From NCBI RefSeq assembly GCF_024529975.1, contig NZ_AP024898.1, positions 1,426,001 through 1,490,000 of the forward strand: 64,000 bases of DNA, written 5' to 3'. The DNA is from Vibrio quintilis (GTDB lineage Bacteria > Pseudomonadota > Gammaproteobacteria > Enterobacterales > Vibrionaceae). Position 1 is the stretch's first letter. Every line of letters begins with the position of its first letter. Under the pieces are notes generated by a model. The model was not told the origin of the DNA. It saw only the letters and a program-made list of their open reading frames with translations, and did not search any database. This document shows, piece by piece, positions 1 through 8,134 of this stretch. A program made the position numbers and the translations under genes.

Positions 1-341
1 TGGCTTCGGTTTTTAATGTCACCCGGCCGCATTCGTCATAGACGTATTTAAACCGTCCGGTTTTCACCACCCGTCCGGCTTTATCGTAGTCACGCTGCTG
101 GCGTTTCAGCCGCTCATCCGCCATCGACACCACATTACCCGAGTATTCACTGCCGGTGCCGGTTTGATTGAGGTTCAGCTCACTGTCATAGCCGAACAGC
201 TGCACAAAGCTGGCTTTGGTTTCCCAGGTTTTACGCTGGCGCACCACGCTGATTTGCCCGTTCGGATTGAGGGTGAATTCGGTGTGACCGCGGCGTTTGT
301 CTTCTATCCCGGTCAGCTGGTCGAGGGCATCATACTGAGGG
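1..341 (-). pseudogene. Rhs core fragment (runs off the left edge)
   Basis: This stretch is nearly identical to about 5529-5868 inside the truncated Rhs gene and to the matching parts of the other two Rhs cores, so it encodes part of the YD-repeat shell on the minus strand. Homology stops abruptly at about 341, where the usual core would continue, and the sequence passes directly into the terminator that normally follows a SymE fragment. It is therefore a 5'-truncated, displaced core. Its tip and immunity gene, if present, lie left of the window. Confidence 0.85.
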
Positions 342-354
342 GGGAGTTGAATAA

Positions 355-390
355 AATAGCCGGTGGTTGATCCCGGCTGTTGGTTTTGTT
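355..390. terminator. Bidirectional terminator of the module series (diverged copy)
   Basis: An imperfect inverted repeat, AGCCGG/CCCGGCT, is flanked by A-rich and T-rich runs and matches the hairpin seen after each SymE-like fragment. It lies just downstream of the minus-strand immunity gene at 454-708. Its SymE partner is gone and the Rhs fragment abuts it. Confidence 0.6.
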
Positions 391-453
391 TCGATCCTTT
401 ATGGATTGATAACATAGATGACAAAAAATGATGAACAATCTCAAAAGAAATTA

Positions 454-708
454 TTAATGGAATCTCATAAGCACTTCTTGCAATTTCACTTTCCCGCTTT
501 CTGTACTTAAACATTCTCTGGGTGTAAGGCCATCTAAAGCATCAACCCTTCTATCTAACCAATTTTGAGAATCACTTCCAAGATGAAATTTTATAACTGC
601 GGCGATTTTCTTATCACCAACGATTTTTTCTAATACTCGATGTTCTTCAGTATCATCAAATTCATCTAAAAAAAGGTCCGAATAATTCTCCCAATGTTCA
701 TTATTCAT
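454..708 (-). CDS. Small immunity-like protein with MbcA/ParS-type C-terminal domain
   Basis: This 84-aa acidic protein ends with a pattern like the DUF2384 (Xre/MbcA/ParS toxin-binding) family: an HLG segment, then WLDRRVDALDGLTPRECLST and a final LMRF. In toxin-antitoxin systems that domain binds a toxin. Here the gene sits where an immunity gene is expected, downstream of a toxin-tip remnant and upstream of a terminator, so it is inferred to be a polymorphic-toxin immunity protein. An array of ten AAATT units begins 23 bp upstream of its ATG and may influence expression. The family match is from pattern memory and is moderate. Confidence 0.6.
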   Translation of the reverse strand: MNNEHWENYSDLFLDEFDDTEEHRVLEKIVGDKKIAAVIKFHLGSDSQNWLDRRVDALDGLTPRECLSTESGKVKLQEVLMRFH

Positions 709-730
709 AATCGCTAATATCCTGAAAAAT

Positions 731-780
731 AAATTAAATTAAATTAAATTAAATTAAATTAAATTAAATTAAATTAAATT
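731..780. repeat. Pentanucleotide tandem repeat, 10 x AAATT
   Basis: There are ten uninterrupted copies of AAATT, read as AATTT on the minus strand. They lie between the stop of a toxin-tip remnant (about 784) and the start of the immunity gene at 708. Pure pentamers of this length are prone to slipped-strand length change. The array is upstream of the ATG, so change would alter promoter or leader spacing rather than reading frame. Confidence 0.95.
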
Positions 781-783
781 ACT

Positions 784-858
784 TTAGGATAGAGATAATA
801 TACCATTGTAACTATTTTCTTTTTCAAATCTTCCCAGAGCGTGACTTGTATCATGTCC
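784..858 (-). pseudogene. Short toxin-tip remnant, frame uncertain
   Basis: Between the repeat array and the SymE scrap at 859 about 75 bp remain of what is probably the 3' end of a toxin tip. One minus-strand frame reads DTSHALGRFEKENSYN and stops at 784. Another frame ends inside the repeat at 774. Position (just upstream of an immunity-like gene) is the main support; no family can be assigned. Confidence 0.35.
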
Positions 859-951
859 ATCGCCGGGGACTGTATTATGCTCATCCCGGACAGCCCGCAG
901 GAGCAGACATTGTGGGAGCAACTGGCGCAGTTAAAAGCGGCGCTGGGGTGA
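859..951 (+). pseudogene. SymE-like fragment, copy a (C-terminal part only)
   Basis: The frame reads IAGDCIMLIPDSPQEQ and ends with QLKAALG and a TGA, matching the C-terminal half of the better preserved copies. The conserved core motif LKGKWLREAGFETGT is missing here. The fragment is followed by a strong hairpin terminator and faces the immunity gene at 1047-1352. Confidence 0.75.
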
Positions 952-956
952 GTAAA

Positions 957-990
957 AACAGCCGGGATGGTAATCCCGGCTGTTGGTTTT
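957..990. terminator. Strong intrinsic terminator after SymE-like copy a
   Basis: There is a perfect 12-bp stem, AACAGCCGGGAT pairing with ATCCCGGCTGTT, around a 4-nt loop, followed by a T-rich run on the plus strand. A-rich sequence on the other side lets it also serve minus-strand transcripts from the convergent immunity gene at 1047. Confidence 0.8.
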
Positions 991-1046
991 GGGGTATTTT
1001 AAATAATAATAATCAAATATGATTGAATATTACTTATTTAATAACA

Positions 1047-1352
1047 CTAATCTCCAGCAAATCTTGCAATAACAACTGTATCTTCTTGTAGTAATTTGAT
1101 CACTTCTTTTAGCTCTGCTTGGCCCTTACTTAGTTTAGGACAAATAATATTCATTTCGTTAATTAATGCTATTAGCTCATCGCCTCTAAAGCTTGAATTA
1201 GTTTTATAAAAATCTCTTATTTTTTTCAGATTTTTCATAGACTTCCACTCAATGCTTTGATGAAAGATACCCACATGCAATGATTCATCGAAAGGATACC
1301 ACTCCTCTGAAGAGTTAGTTCTTGTTATAACCATATCCATACTAATTCCCAC
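1047..1352 (-). CDS. Putative immunity protein, unrecognised family
   Basis: This protein of about 100 aa overlaps the end of the preceding toxin-tip remnant (stop 1342-1344), the tight spacing typical of toxin/immunity pairs. The first ATG is at 1352 and an internal Met-Asp-Met start a few codons later is equally possible. No family was recognised. Its partner remnant carries a conserved polymorphic-toxin C-terminus (see 1342-1562). Confidence 0.6.
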   Translation of the reverse strand: MGISMDMVITRTNSSEEWYPFDESLHVGIFHQSIEWKSMKNLKKIRDFYKTNSSFRGDELIALINEMNIICPKLSKGQAELKEVIKLLQEDTVVIARFAGD

Positions 1353-1562
1353 CTAATAATACTCGAGATATATCTGATAATTCTTTGAAACTAGACTGAG
1401 GGAATACTGTAACCAAATTACCGTTACTCTCAGTGACAACGCGTGTTTTGTATAAAATTTCCCCATTTGGATCTATACCAACAGGATTTTTATATGTTTT
1501 TTCGTACAAGAATCGACCATTTTCTTCAACTATCCGATCCTGGTTTCTGAAAGTATCTCTTG
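1342..1562 (-). pseudogene. Polymorphic toxin C-terminal remnant
   Basis: The minus strand reads ARDTFRNQDRIVEENGRFLY, then NPVGIDPNGEILYKTRVVT, then SNGNLVTVFPQS, ending at 1342. The pattern 'P.G.d..G..l...RVV....G.lvT.FP' is common at the very end of CDI/Rhs nuclease tips. Everything upstream, including the Rhs core, is missing: the sequence switches at about 1563 to a SymE-like fragment on the other strand. Confidence 0.65.
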
Positions 1563-1727
1563 CCGGATATTCATCTTAAAGGCAAGTGGCTGCGCGAGGC
1601 CGGGTTTGAGACCGGCACGACCGTCACCGTCAAGATCGCCGGGGACTGTATTATGCTTATCCCGGACAGCCCGCAGGAGCAGGCATTGCGGGCGCAACTG
1701 GCGCAGTTAAAAGCGGCGCTGGGGTGA
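1563..1727 (+). pseudogene. SymE-like fragment, copy b
   Basis: Translated from the CCGGATATTCAT boundary, this reads DIHLKGKWLREAGFETGT, then VKIAGDCIMLIPDSPQEQ, ending QLKAALG. This matches the SpoVT/AbrB-like core of SymE toxins (LKG.WL..AGF.TG....V....CIVL). No credible start codon or ribosome site is present because the sequence before the boundary belongs to a toxin remnant. Unlike the other copies it is not followed by the shared terminator. Confidence 0.75.
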
Positions 1728-1848
1728 GAGTGAAATAATGAATATGACTGAACTGCCTCTCATTGTTAAGCCAAACATGAAGATGCAGTTCAGATCTAGA
1801 GATCTTGTAAACCTAAACTTCCAAAGACATCCACATCACTTATCAACT

Positions 1849-2250
1849 CTAATGTAGTTTTTTATCTTCACAACAATCCGCCCCGAGCTTTTTCATCTTC
1901 CATATTTTTTTTGCTAGCTCAGCCTTTTTATCCATGAATAAAGAAGCAATTTTTAGTGCTTTTTCAGAACGATAGGTTTCAGGAGTAATCAAATACCAAC
2001 CATCTTTTAAAGATTCTATTTTTATTAAATAACGTTTTTCTAGTCCTATACGGCCAGTTACCGAATCCATTTCTCTTGATGCCGAAATGATGGAAACGGA
2101 GACCACATCTCCGGGTTTTCTTCTGCTGCACATTATTGCTTCATTTCCATTTTTAGAAATTTTATGTTCAGCTAATTCACCCTGTTGAAAGTCAGACAAA
2201 ATGTCCCAATGCCCATCTTCATCTGAAAAATATTCGTGCCATTCTTTCAT
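1849..2250 (-). CDS. Hypothetical protein, likely orphan immunity
   Basis: This 133-aa charged protein starts MKEWHEYFSDEDGHWDILSD and has a lysine-rich end with a CC pair. It is not a family I recognise. It lies downstream of the SMI1/KNR4-like gene on the same strand, inside a row of immunity-like genes with no toxin directly upstream, which is the basis for the immunity guess. Only the open frame and the context support it. Confidence 0.5.
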   Translation of the reverse strand: MKEWHEYFSDEDGHWDILSDFQQGELAEHKISKNGNEAIMCSRRKPGDVVSVSIISASREMDSVTGRIGLEKRYLIKIESLKDGWYLITPETYRSEKALKIASLFMDKKAELAKKIWKMKKLGADCCEDKKLH

Positions 2251-2332
2251 GAATTTCTCTTAAAATCAGTAATAATACTCTCATAGTCAGCACTCGAACA
2301 CTATTTAATATCATAAGTTTAACTTCATATCG

Positions 2333-2832
2333 TCATAATTTAACAATTTGAATATCTTTTTCTTCACCAATATTATTAAAAATAGCATCGAAAAACTCAT
2401 CAAAAGTATCTGAGAATTTATAGATTTTTCCTTCTTCATCCACTTCAGCATAATCATAATTGTCATCATAATGAATATGAGTTCGATCCCAACAATAAAC
2501 GCTTTCATCATTATTATCGCAGTTAATAACATAATAATTATTTGATGAGTTTGAACCTATTATTAATGGATTATCAAAATATTCAATTTCATCCCTAATA
2601 TAATTTTCAGCTTCTATATCATAAGGCTCTTCATTTGTGCTTATCCCAAATAACATACTAAAATCAATTTCTTCACCATCAATTTTTGGAAATGGTAAAG
2701 AACAATATGAAGGTGGGCTTACAAATGCACCATTGTATTTTAACAGAAATGAAATACATCCCTTAGGAAGATTTAGATCATGCTTCTTCGAAAAGATTTC
2801 TATTTCTGATTTAGAGATACCTTTTGATAATT
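2333..2832 (-). pseudogene. SMI1/KNR4-family immunity-like gene without a clean start
   Basis: The reading frame runs upstream of its first ATG (2656) to about 2832: SKSEIEIFSKKHDLNLPKGC, then ISFLLKYNGAFVSPPSYCSL, then PFPKIDGEEIDFSMLFGIS. This is the SMI1/KNR4 layout (LP..c..fll.yNG..), a very common immunity fold for nuclease tips. Going further upstream the frame meets TAA, and the likely N-terminal helix lies in another frame, so a frameshift or start loss is probable. It is followed by the gene at 1849-2250. Confidence 0.6.
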
Positions 2833-2897
2833 ACAACACTATTTTCAATTCTCTTAATAAATCATTCTACATTATCAGAAACATTCGGTATATATTT

Positions 2898-3455
2898 CTA
2901 TTTCATCAACGAAGGATTAAAAACAACTATCTTATTATCTTTATTTATACCACAAGGAATCATGCCAGATTTAAATATTTCAAATATTTTTTCAAATATA
3001 GAATCTTCGACGAAATCATTAATATATCTATTCAAACTAATCATACTTAGCATATATGAACACTCATCACTAATTTCATCTAAAAACTCTCTATATGATT
3101 CATCTTTAATAAGACCTTGCTTCTTTAACTTCAAATATTTCATCCTTTCTCTTATGCTATTTTTACTATTATTCCCTTTTATCAATCGAACTTCATTCGT
3201 TATCTCCTCTTGAAAAAATTTATAATTTTTATCAAGGATAATACTAGATACTAGATCTGAAAAAAAGTCAGACCATATACCATACCCATTTGGAACTTCC
3301 TGTTCAAATAAAAGCTGCAATGCTAAATGTTGATCATCTATAACTTCTATGTTTGTTATAATTTTTTTTGCTCCAGACATATATTTATCACAATCAATAA
3401 ATAACGCCGGTTCTAAAATAAATTCTTTTTTATTGATATCCATAACACTCATCAC
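2898..3455 (-). CDS. Putative immunity protein for the adjacent tip remnant
   Basis: This 185-aa protein overlaps the stop of the toxin remnant at 3452 by 4 bp (start 3455), the classic coupled toxin/immunity arrangement. It is rich in Ile, Lys and Glu and appears mainly helical in its second half. No family was recognised. AT content is clearly higher than in the Rhs cores, as usual for exchangeable tip/immunity cassettes. Confidence 0.65.
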   Translation of the reverse strand: MMSVMDINKKEFILEPALFIDCDKYMSGAKKIITNIEVIDDQHLALQLLFEQEVPNGYGIWSDFFSDLVSSIILDKNYKFFQEEITNEVRLIKGNNSKNSIRERMKYLKLKKQGLIKDESYREFLDEISDECSYMLSMISLNRYINDFVEDSIFEKIFEIFKSGMIPCGINKDNKIVVFNPSLMK

Positions 3456-3765
3456 CCAAAAAATTTAGTCCAAAGAGAATGTACTCTTTGTCGTCCGATC
3501 TTATTAACATCTTTACCAAATATTTTACTATTATACATATCTTTAGATCTTATTGGCAAACCGCTACTCATACCTGATTTAGCAGTACTTTGAACCTTAT
3601 TAATATCATTCATAATAAGATCTTTTGATTGGTTTAGATCTATTTTATCTAATTGATCCCGAATAGCGTCTGTATATCCGTGGTGATTACCATAATGTCT
3701 AGACATACTACTAGTCATTTTATCTGTTCTTCTCAAGAAAATACCGTTATCGGCATGATCAATAT
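3452..3765 (-). pseudogene. Toxin-tip remnant (C-terminal ~80-100 aa)
   Basis: The frame ending at 3452 reads MSRHYGNHHGYTDAIRDQLD, then KIDLNQSKDLIMNDINKV, and ends with FGKDVNKIGRQRVHSLWTKF. Histidine-rich motifs near its N-terminus suggest a nuclease-like tip, but I cannot name the family. The open frame continues upstream only through the antisense of the SymE fragment, which is not real coding. The Rhs core is missing. Confidence 0.6.
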
Positions 3766-3925
3766 TATTCATCTCAAGGGCAAGTGGCTGCGCGAGGCCG
3801 GGTTTGAGACCGGCACGCCCGTTACCGTCAATATCGCCGGGGATTGTATTGTGCTCATCCCGGACAGCCCGCAGGAGCAGGCATTGCGGGAACAACTGAC
3901 GCAGTTAAAAGCGGCGCTGGGGTGA
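3766..3925 (+). pseudogene. SymE-like fragment, copy c
   Basis: The frame reads IHLKGKWLREAGFETGTPVT and continues to IAGDCIVLIPDSPQEQ, ending QLKAALG. It matches the core of the SymE family of SOS-linked toxins. The 5' part of the gene is replaced by the toxin remnant of the opposite strand at about 3766. A terminator follows, shared with the convergent immunity gene at 4020. Confidence 0.75.
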
Positions 3926-3938
3926 ATTGAGTGAATAA

Positions 3939-3972
3939 AATAGCCGGGATATTGATCCCGGCTATTGGTTTT
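3939..3972. terminator. Bidirectional terminator after SymE-like copy c
   Basis: The stem AATAGCCGGGAT pairs with ATCCCGGCTATT around a 4-nt loop, with an A-rich run before it and a T-run after it. It lies between the convergent SymE fragment (plus) and immunity gene (minus, stop at 4020). Confidence 0.8.
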
Positions 3973-4019
3973 TGAAACTGTTTCGATCCTTTCTGAGACT
4001 ATCAAATATTATAATTAGT

Positions 4020-4487
4020 TCAGTTATTTTCTAAAGAATCATAGATTAACATCATTTCTTCAATTTTTATATTTTCTATTTTATCCTCATCCAAAGAATA
4101 AAGATCATCATCGACAATAACCACAAAATTATAATCATTTACATATACTTCATCATCATCAAAAAACATATTTTCAACTTTATTTTTTAAAAGAGATAAA
4201 CAATCACCCAATCCAACATCATTATATTTCCCTTTGTAGTTATTATATAAAACAATTCTAATTAGCTTTGATATCTTTATGTCTATCCACAAGTCAATAC
4301 TATCGAGTATTTTATAAATAAAAATATCTGGATATATCGCAGTTATTTTTAAACTACCTTTATTAAAATAGGAATCATAGTCAACTATTTTTCCTATTAC
4401 TTCAACAGCTGACTGTCCTAAATAGATATCACCAATTCCTTTATAAGGAACAATGTCATATTCAAGCATTTCATCTAATTTAGACAT
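4020..4487 (-). CDS. Putative immunity protein of the truncated Rhs at 4491
   Basis: This 155-aa acidic protein begins 3 bp after the stop of the Rhs gene, so it is the presumed cognate immunity. The N-terminal pattern IVPYKGIGDIYLGQS resembles a motif seen in several small immunity families, followed by beta-rich sequence and an acidic tail. Function is inferred from position only. It ends at the shared terminator (3939-3972). Confidence 0.7.
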   Translation of the reverse strand: MSKLDEMLEYDIVPYKGIGDIYLGQSAVEVIGKIVDYDSYFNKGSLKITAIYPDIFIYKILDSIDLWIDIKISKLIRIVLYNNYKGKYNDVGLGDCLSLLKNKVENMFFDDDEVYVNDYNFVVIVDDDLYSLDEDKIENIKIEEMMLIYDSLENN

Positions 4488-4490
4488 AGC

Positions 4491-7295
4491 CTATCCCTCA
4501 TATATTTCGCCAGCTTCTTTTATAACATTTCCTGTGGTTCCATCAATAATTCTCCATTTTTTCTGAGCTCGCAGTTCTTCCTTTGGATATCGGTTAGGAT
4601 CAATAACCTTAGTTTTTGGCTTATTCGGAGATGTAACTTTATAATAGAGCGGTTCATCATATACCTGATTTCGAGAATGGCGCCCACCACCATAATTGAC
4701 TATCACTTCAGTTCTTCCACCTTTAGTTTCTTTGCTATACCGATAAGCGGTAGAATTACCTCCATACTCTCCGCCAACAAATCCATCTTTCTCCAAAGCT
4801 TCTGCAACTTCATTATGATCTTTTCCATACAGTGTAGCGGGATCATCCAAATCTATTTTATGACTTTCCTCACTCAACCCCAACGGATCAACCCAACCAA
4901 CCGGATTATCCACATACCCCTGCGGCCTCAACCCACCCGCAAAACCAATGGGGTCCGGACTTAAATACTGCCCGCTATCAGCATCATAGTAACGGTTAAG
5001 ATTATAGTAAAGTCCCGATTCTGTATCTTCAATCTGGCCCTGATAACGCAGGTCACAGGTGATGGCATCGTTGGCCACTTCTTCTAAGTAACCCCGGTTG
5101 ACCTGGGTGCGCTGCTGCTGATATTTACCCCACAGATGCTGGTCGCCCTGCCACTGGATTTCTCCATCTGGTGTGCATAATTCCTGCGGCGTTCCGGCAT
5201 GGTCAGTGACAATATAATGCAAGCGCTCGCGTCCGGAGTCATGGTCGGTGGTAATTTGTGCTAATGGCCTGAACGTATCCGGTTCATACAGATATTCGGT
5301 GCTTTGCAGCGCCGTGCCATCGGCGGTGATTTTACTCTGCTGCACCACCGTGTTGCCGTCCCACAGATAATGGGTTTGCTGCTGAGTTCTCTCGCATTCT
5401 TTGGCGATTCTGCGCCCGAACGGGTCATAGCGATAGCGGTAACGTCTGCCATCCGGCAGTTCGATATGTGTTAACCGGTCTTCATCATTCCAGATAAACC
5501 GCGTGGTTTGCGGGCGGAAGCCATCTTTGGCTTCGGTTTTTAATGTCACCCGGCCGCACTCGTCATAGACGTATTTAAACCGTCCGGTTTCCACCACCCG
5601 CCCGGCTTTATCGTAGTCACGCTGCTGGCGTTTCAGCCGCTCATCCGCCATCGACACCACATTACCCGAGTATTCACTGCCGGTGCCGGTTTGATTGAGG
5701 TTCAGCTCACTGTCATAACCGAACAGCTGCACAAAACTGGCTTTGGTTTCCCAGGTTTTACGCTGGCGCACCACGCTGATTTGCCCGTTCGGATTGAGGG
5801 TGAATTCGGTGTGACCGCGGCGTTTGTCTTCAATCCCGGTCAGCTGGTCAAGGGCATCATACTGATATTGCCGCAGCACAGTGCCGCGCCCGGCCTGTGC
5901 GTAACCGGCACCGAGGCTCTGGCGGGTTAACAGCCCGGTAGCACTCCAGTCATGGAACAGACCAAAACCGGCCTCACTGGTACGCGAAGATTCCTGACCG
6001 CTGGCATGATAAGCAAATTTCAGCGGGTCGTGCTCACCCATATGCAGCTGCATCAGCTGTTGCTGCTGCCACTGATACGCGCGCGCGGTTTGTGTGCCGT
6101 TCATCGCGGTGCGTCTTCCCGCCGCATCGTATTCATGGGTAACCGGCGTGCCGTTGAGGTTTTCACTCAGCAGTAGTCCTGCCGGGCTGTAAGCCATCTC
6201 CACCCAGGCATCGCCGTTTTCCGCATATTTCAGCCGGGCCGCTTCATCATATTCATACCAGCTTTTTCCGGTCGGATTGTCGTGGTGGTCAAAGCTCTGC
6301 GCTTCCAGTAAGCGCCCGCACGGGTCATAGGCATAGCGGTAGTGATGACCATCCGGCTTGATGCGTTTAACCATTCTGCCTGCCGGGTCATAGCTGAAGC
6401 TTTCTTTGCGCCCGTCATAATGGCGCTCGCTGGCAATCCGGCCCAGCGCATCGAACTCATACAGCCACTGGTCACCTTTACTGTTGGTCACCCCGGCAAA
6501 TTCTCCTTCCGGGTTGTAGTGATAACGGGTCGTTGCACCCAGCGCATCGGTGACCGCTCTCAGCCTGTCAAACGCCCCATATTCAAACTTCCGGGTGTGG
6601 CCCAGCGCATCAGTCACTTCCGTCAGGTTGCCTTCAATATCGTAACTGAACCGGGCGGTGGTTCCGTCTTCGTAAATCACCTGCGATGGCTGACTGTGTT
6701 TGCCGTCGTAACACCAGCGACGCACCTGCCTGTTGTCACTTTCCCGTTTAATCAGCCGGTCCAGCGCATCATAATGGAACGTCATCCCGTAGCCGGTGGC
6801 CGGCTCAATCCGTGTCAGCTGGCCGCGTGCGTTGTACTGATAGCGCGTGGTGCTGCCATCCGGCCCCGTAGCCGATTCACGCAGCCCGCTGCGGGTATAG
6901 GTGTACTGCCATGACCGCCCGTCCGGGTCGGTAATTTTTGTCACATCGCCCTGGCAGTTGTGCTCATACAACCAGCTGGCACCGGCCGGATTCATATATC
7001 CTGTCAGCCAGCCGGTGTCGTTATAGGTATACGTGTGTACGGTGCCATCCGGTAAGGTGACCGAAGTGACATTGCCCCAGTCATCATGGGTATACGCGGT
7101 GGTTTCCCCGGCTGCGTTGGTTTCACTGACCAGCAAATCCCCCTGCCACTGCTGGGTGGTCTGATGGCCTTCATCATCAACAATCACCGACGGCAGGTTA
7201 CGCGCATCAAGGTGATAAGCCGTCACCCCGCCAAAGGCGCTTTTATAGTAGTGGATATGATTGTCATCGTCATAACGCAGCTGGTCGACCCACAA
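4491..7295 (-). CDS. N-terminally truncated Rhs protein with unassigned toxin tip
   Basis: The open frame encodes 934 aa of YD/RHS-repeat shell, the conserved core end (YLSPDPIGFAGG, then a DPLGL box at about nt 4875) and a 127-aa tip (nt 4494-4874). The tip begins SEESHKIDLDDPATLYGKDH and has the motif VNYGGGRHSRNQVYDEP; I do not recognise its family. Homology to the full-length Rhs ends at about 7305. The N-terminal ~700 residues, including the hydrophobic domain, are missing and the sequence jumps into a DUF4123 gene scrap. No native start exists, so this is best seen as a displaced copy whose tip can only be used by recombination into an intact core. The immunity gene follows directly. 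Confidence 0.85.
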   Translation of the reverse strand: MWVDQLRYDDDNHIHYYKSAFGGVTAYHLDARNLPSVIVDDEGHQTTQQWQGDLLVSETNAAGETTAYTHDDWGNVTSVTLPDGTVHTYTYNDTGWLTGYMNPAGASWLYEHNCQGDVTKITDPDGRSWQYTYTRSGLRESATGPDGSTTRYQYNARGQLTRIEPATGYGMTFHYDALDRLIKRESDNRQVRRWCYDGKHSQPSQVIYEDGTTARFSYDIEGNLTEVTDALGHTRKFEYGAFDRLRAVTDALGATTRYHYNPEGEFAGVTNSKGDQWLYEFDALGRIASERHYDGRKESFSYDPAGRMVKRIKPDGHHYRYAYDPCGRLLEAQSFDHHDNPTGKSWYEYDEAARLKYAENGDAWVEMAYSPAGLLLSENLNGTPVTHEYDAAGRRTAMNGTQTARAYQWQQQQLMQLHMGEHDPLKFAYHASGQESSRTSEAGFGLFHDWSATGLLTRQSLGAGYAQAGRGTVLRQYQYDALDQLTGIEDKRRGHTEFTLNPNGQISVVRQRKTWETKASFVQLFGYDSELNLNQTGTGSEYSGNVVSMADERLKRQQRDYDKAGRVVETGRFKYVYDECGRVTLKTEAKDGFRPQTTRFIWNDEDRLTHIELPDGRRYRYRYDPFGRRIAKECERTQQQTHYLWDGNTVVQQSKITADGTALQSTEYLYEPDTFRPLAQITTDHDSGRERLHYIVTDHAGTPQELCTPDGEIQWQGDQHLWGKYQQQRTQVNRGYLEEVANDAITCDLRYQGQIEDTESGLYYNLNRYYDADSGQYLSPDPIGFAGGLRPQGYVDNPVGWVDPLGLSEESHKIDLDDPATLYGKDHNEVAEALEKDGFVGGEYGGNSTAYRYSKETKGGRTEVIVNYGGGRHSRNQVYDEPLYYKVTSPNKPKTKVIDPNRYPKEELRAQKKWRIIDGTTGNVIKEAGEIYEG

Positions 7296-7305
7296 ATCAT
7301 CCGCG

Positions 7306-7491
7306 TAAACGGCCCTCAGCGGGCAGCCAGCTGTCGCGGGGGTTGTGACTGTTACGGGAAATCAGGCGGGCATATAAATCATCAAGAAATGCATTCAGCA
7401 GCTGCGGTTAATACAGCTCGTCATATTGCGGCTGGGTCATGTGCAGCGGGAACGCCTCAAACGGCGTCAGTTCCGGTTCAGTATCCGCTGT
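7306..7491 (-). pseudogene. DUF4123 adaptor gene fragment
   Basis: This stretch matches about 21415-21600 within the first adaptor gene of the parent operon, with several substitutions and an in-frame stop. It is wedged between the truncated Rhs core and SymE-like copy d, marking a recombination junction. Confidence 0.8.
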
Positions 7492-7710
7492 GGATCTTCC
7501 GGAAAAACAACATCTGAAGAGAAACCCCACGGCGATACCAGCACCCCGGATATTCATCTCAAGGGCAAGTGGCTGCGCGAGGCCGGGTTTGAGACCGGCA
7601 CACCCGTTACCGTCAATATCGCCGGGGATTGTATTGTGCTGCTCCCGGACAGCCCGCAGGAGCAGGCATTGCGCGAACAACTGGCACAGTTAAAAGCGGC
7701 GCTGGGGTGA
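7492..7710 (+). pseudogene. SymE-like fragment, copy d (longer)
   Basis: One of the two longest copies. The frame reads KTTSEEKPHGDTSTPDIHLK, then the core GKWLREAGFETGTPVTVNIA and GDCIVLLPDSPQEQ, ending QLKAALG. The N-terminal extension resembles the linker of SymE proteins ahead of the AbrB-like core. No ATG with a ribosome site lies close; the open frame runs back into the DUF4123 scrap. It is convergent with the immunity gene at 7755 across a terminator. Confidence 0.75.
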
Positions 7711-7725
7711 GTTGAGTGAGTCAAC

Positions 7726-7747
7726 AGCCGGGATGGTGATCCCGGCT
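7726..7747. terminator. Terminator after SymE-like copy d
   Basis: The stem AGCCGGGAT pairs with ATCCCGGCT around GGTG. It lies 7 bp from the stop of the convergent immunity gene at 7755, so it can end both transcripts. Confidence 0.75.
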
Positions 7748-7754
7748 ATTTCAG

Positions 7755-8132
7755 TTAATCACTAAATTCAAAGCTCTCTTCTGCTAAGTTATGCTCTTTT
7801 CGGTACCCTTCTTCCCATTCAAAATAATCATCAGGTTCATCAGAACTAATACCTTTCAGCCAATATTGCTCTCCGTAAGCTATGAGCATTGCTAGATGGT
7901 ATTCGGTCTCATGGCATCGAACTACAGCAGCCATATAACCATCAAGTGCATTATTTATTATAGGCGAGTTAGAAATTAGACTATTAACTTCATCTTCCGA
8001 CTTACCTGCATATTTTATAAGTATTGCTTTGATTAGTTCAGTCCAAGTATAAAAATTAAATTTGATAGTCTCATTAATATTTTTATCGTTAACAAATAAA
8101 ATACCATCAATAACTTTAGATTTATCTAGCAT
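7755..8132 (-). CDS. Putative immunity protein of the DUF3990-like tip
   Basis: This 125-aa acidic protein starts 2 bp after the stop of the orphan tip at 8135. It has an aromatic-rich C-terminal half (YWLKGISSDEPDDYFEWEEG). The pairing with an ADP-ribosyltransferase-like tip suggests it blocks that enzyme, but no family was recognised. It has no sequence feature of an ADP-ribosylglycohydrolase, unlike the immunity-like gene at 41513. Confidence 0.65.
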   Translation of the reverse strand: MLDKSKVIDGILFVNDKNINETIKFNFYTWTELIKAILIKYAGKSEDEVNSLISNSPIINNALDGYMAAVVRCHETEYHLAMLIAYGEQYWLKGISSDEPDDYFEWEEGYRKEHNLAEESFEFSD

Positions 8133-8134
8133 TA

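Noticed and set aside
731..780. CRISPR-like or attC-like array
   Set aside because: Pure 5-bp units without spacers; no CRISPR array or integron site was seen anywhere in the window.
2311..2532. 73-aa hydrophobic minus-strand ORF
   Set aside because: It overlaps the SMI1/KNR4-like frame, which has clear family features; the hydrophobic run is an out-of-frame reading.
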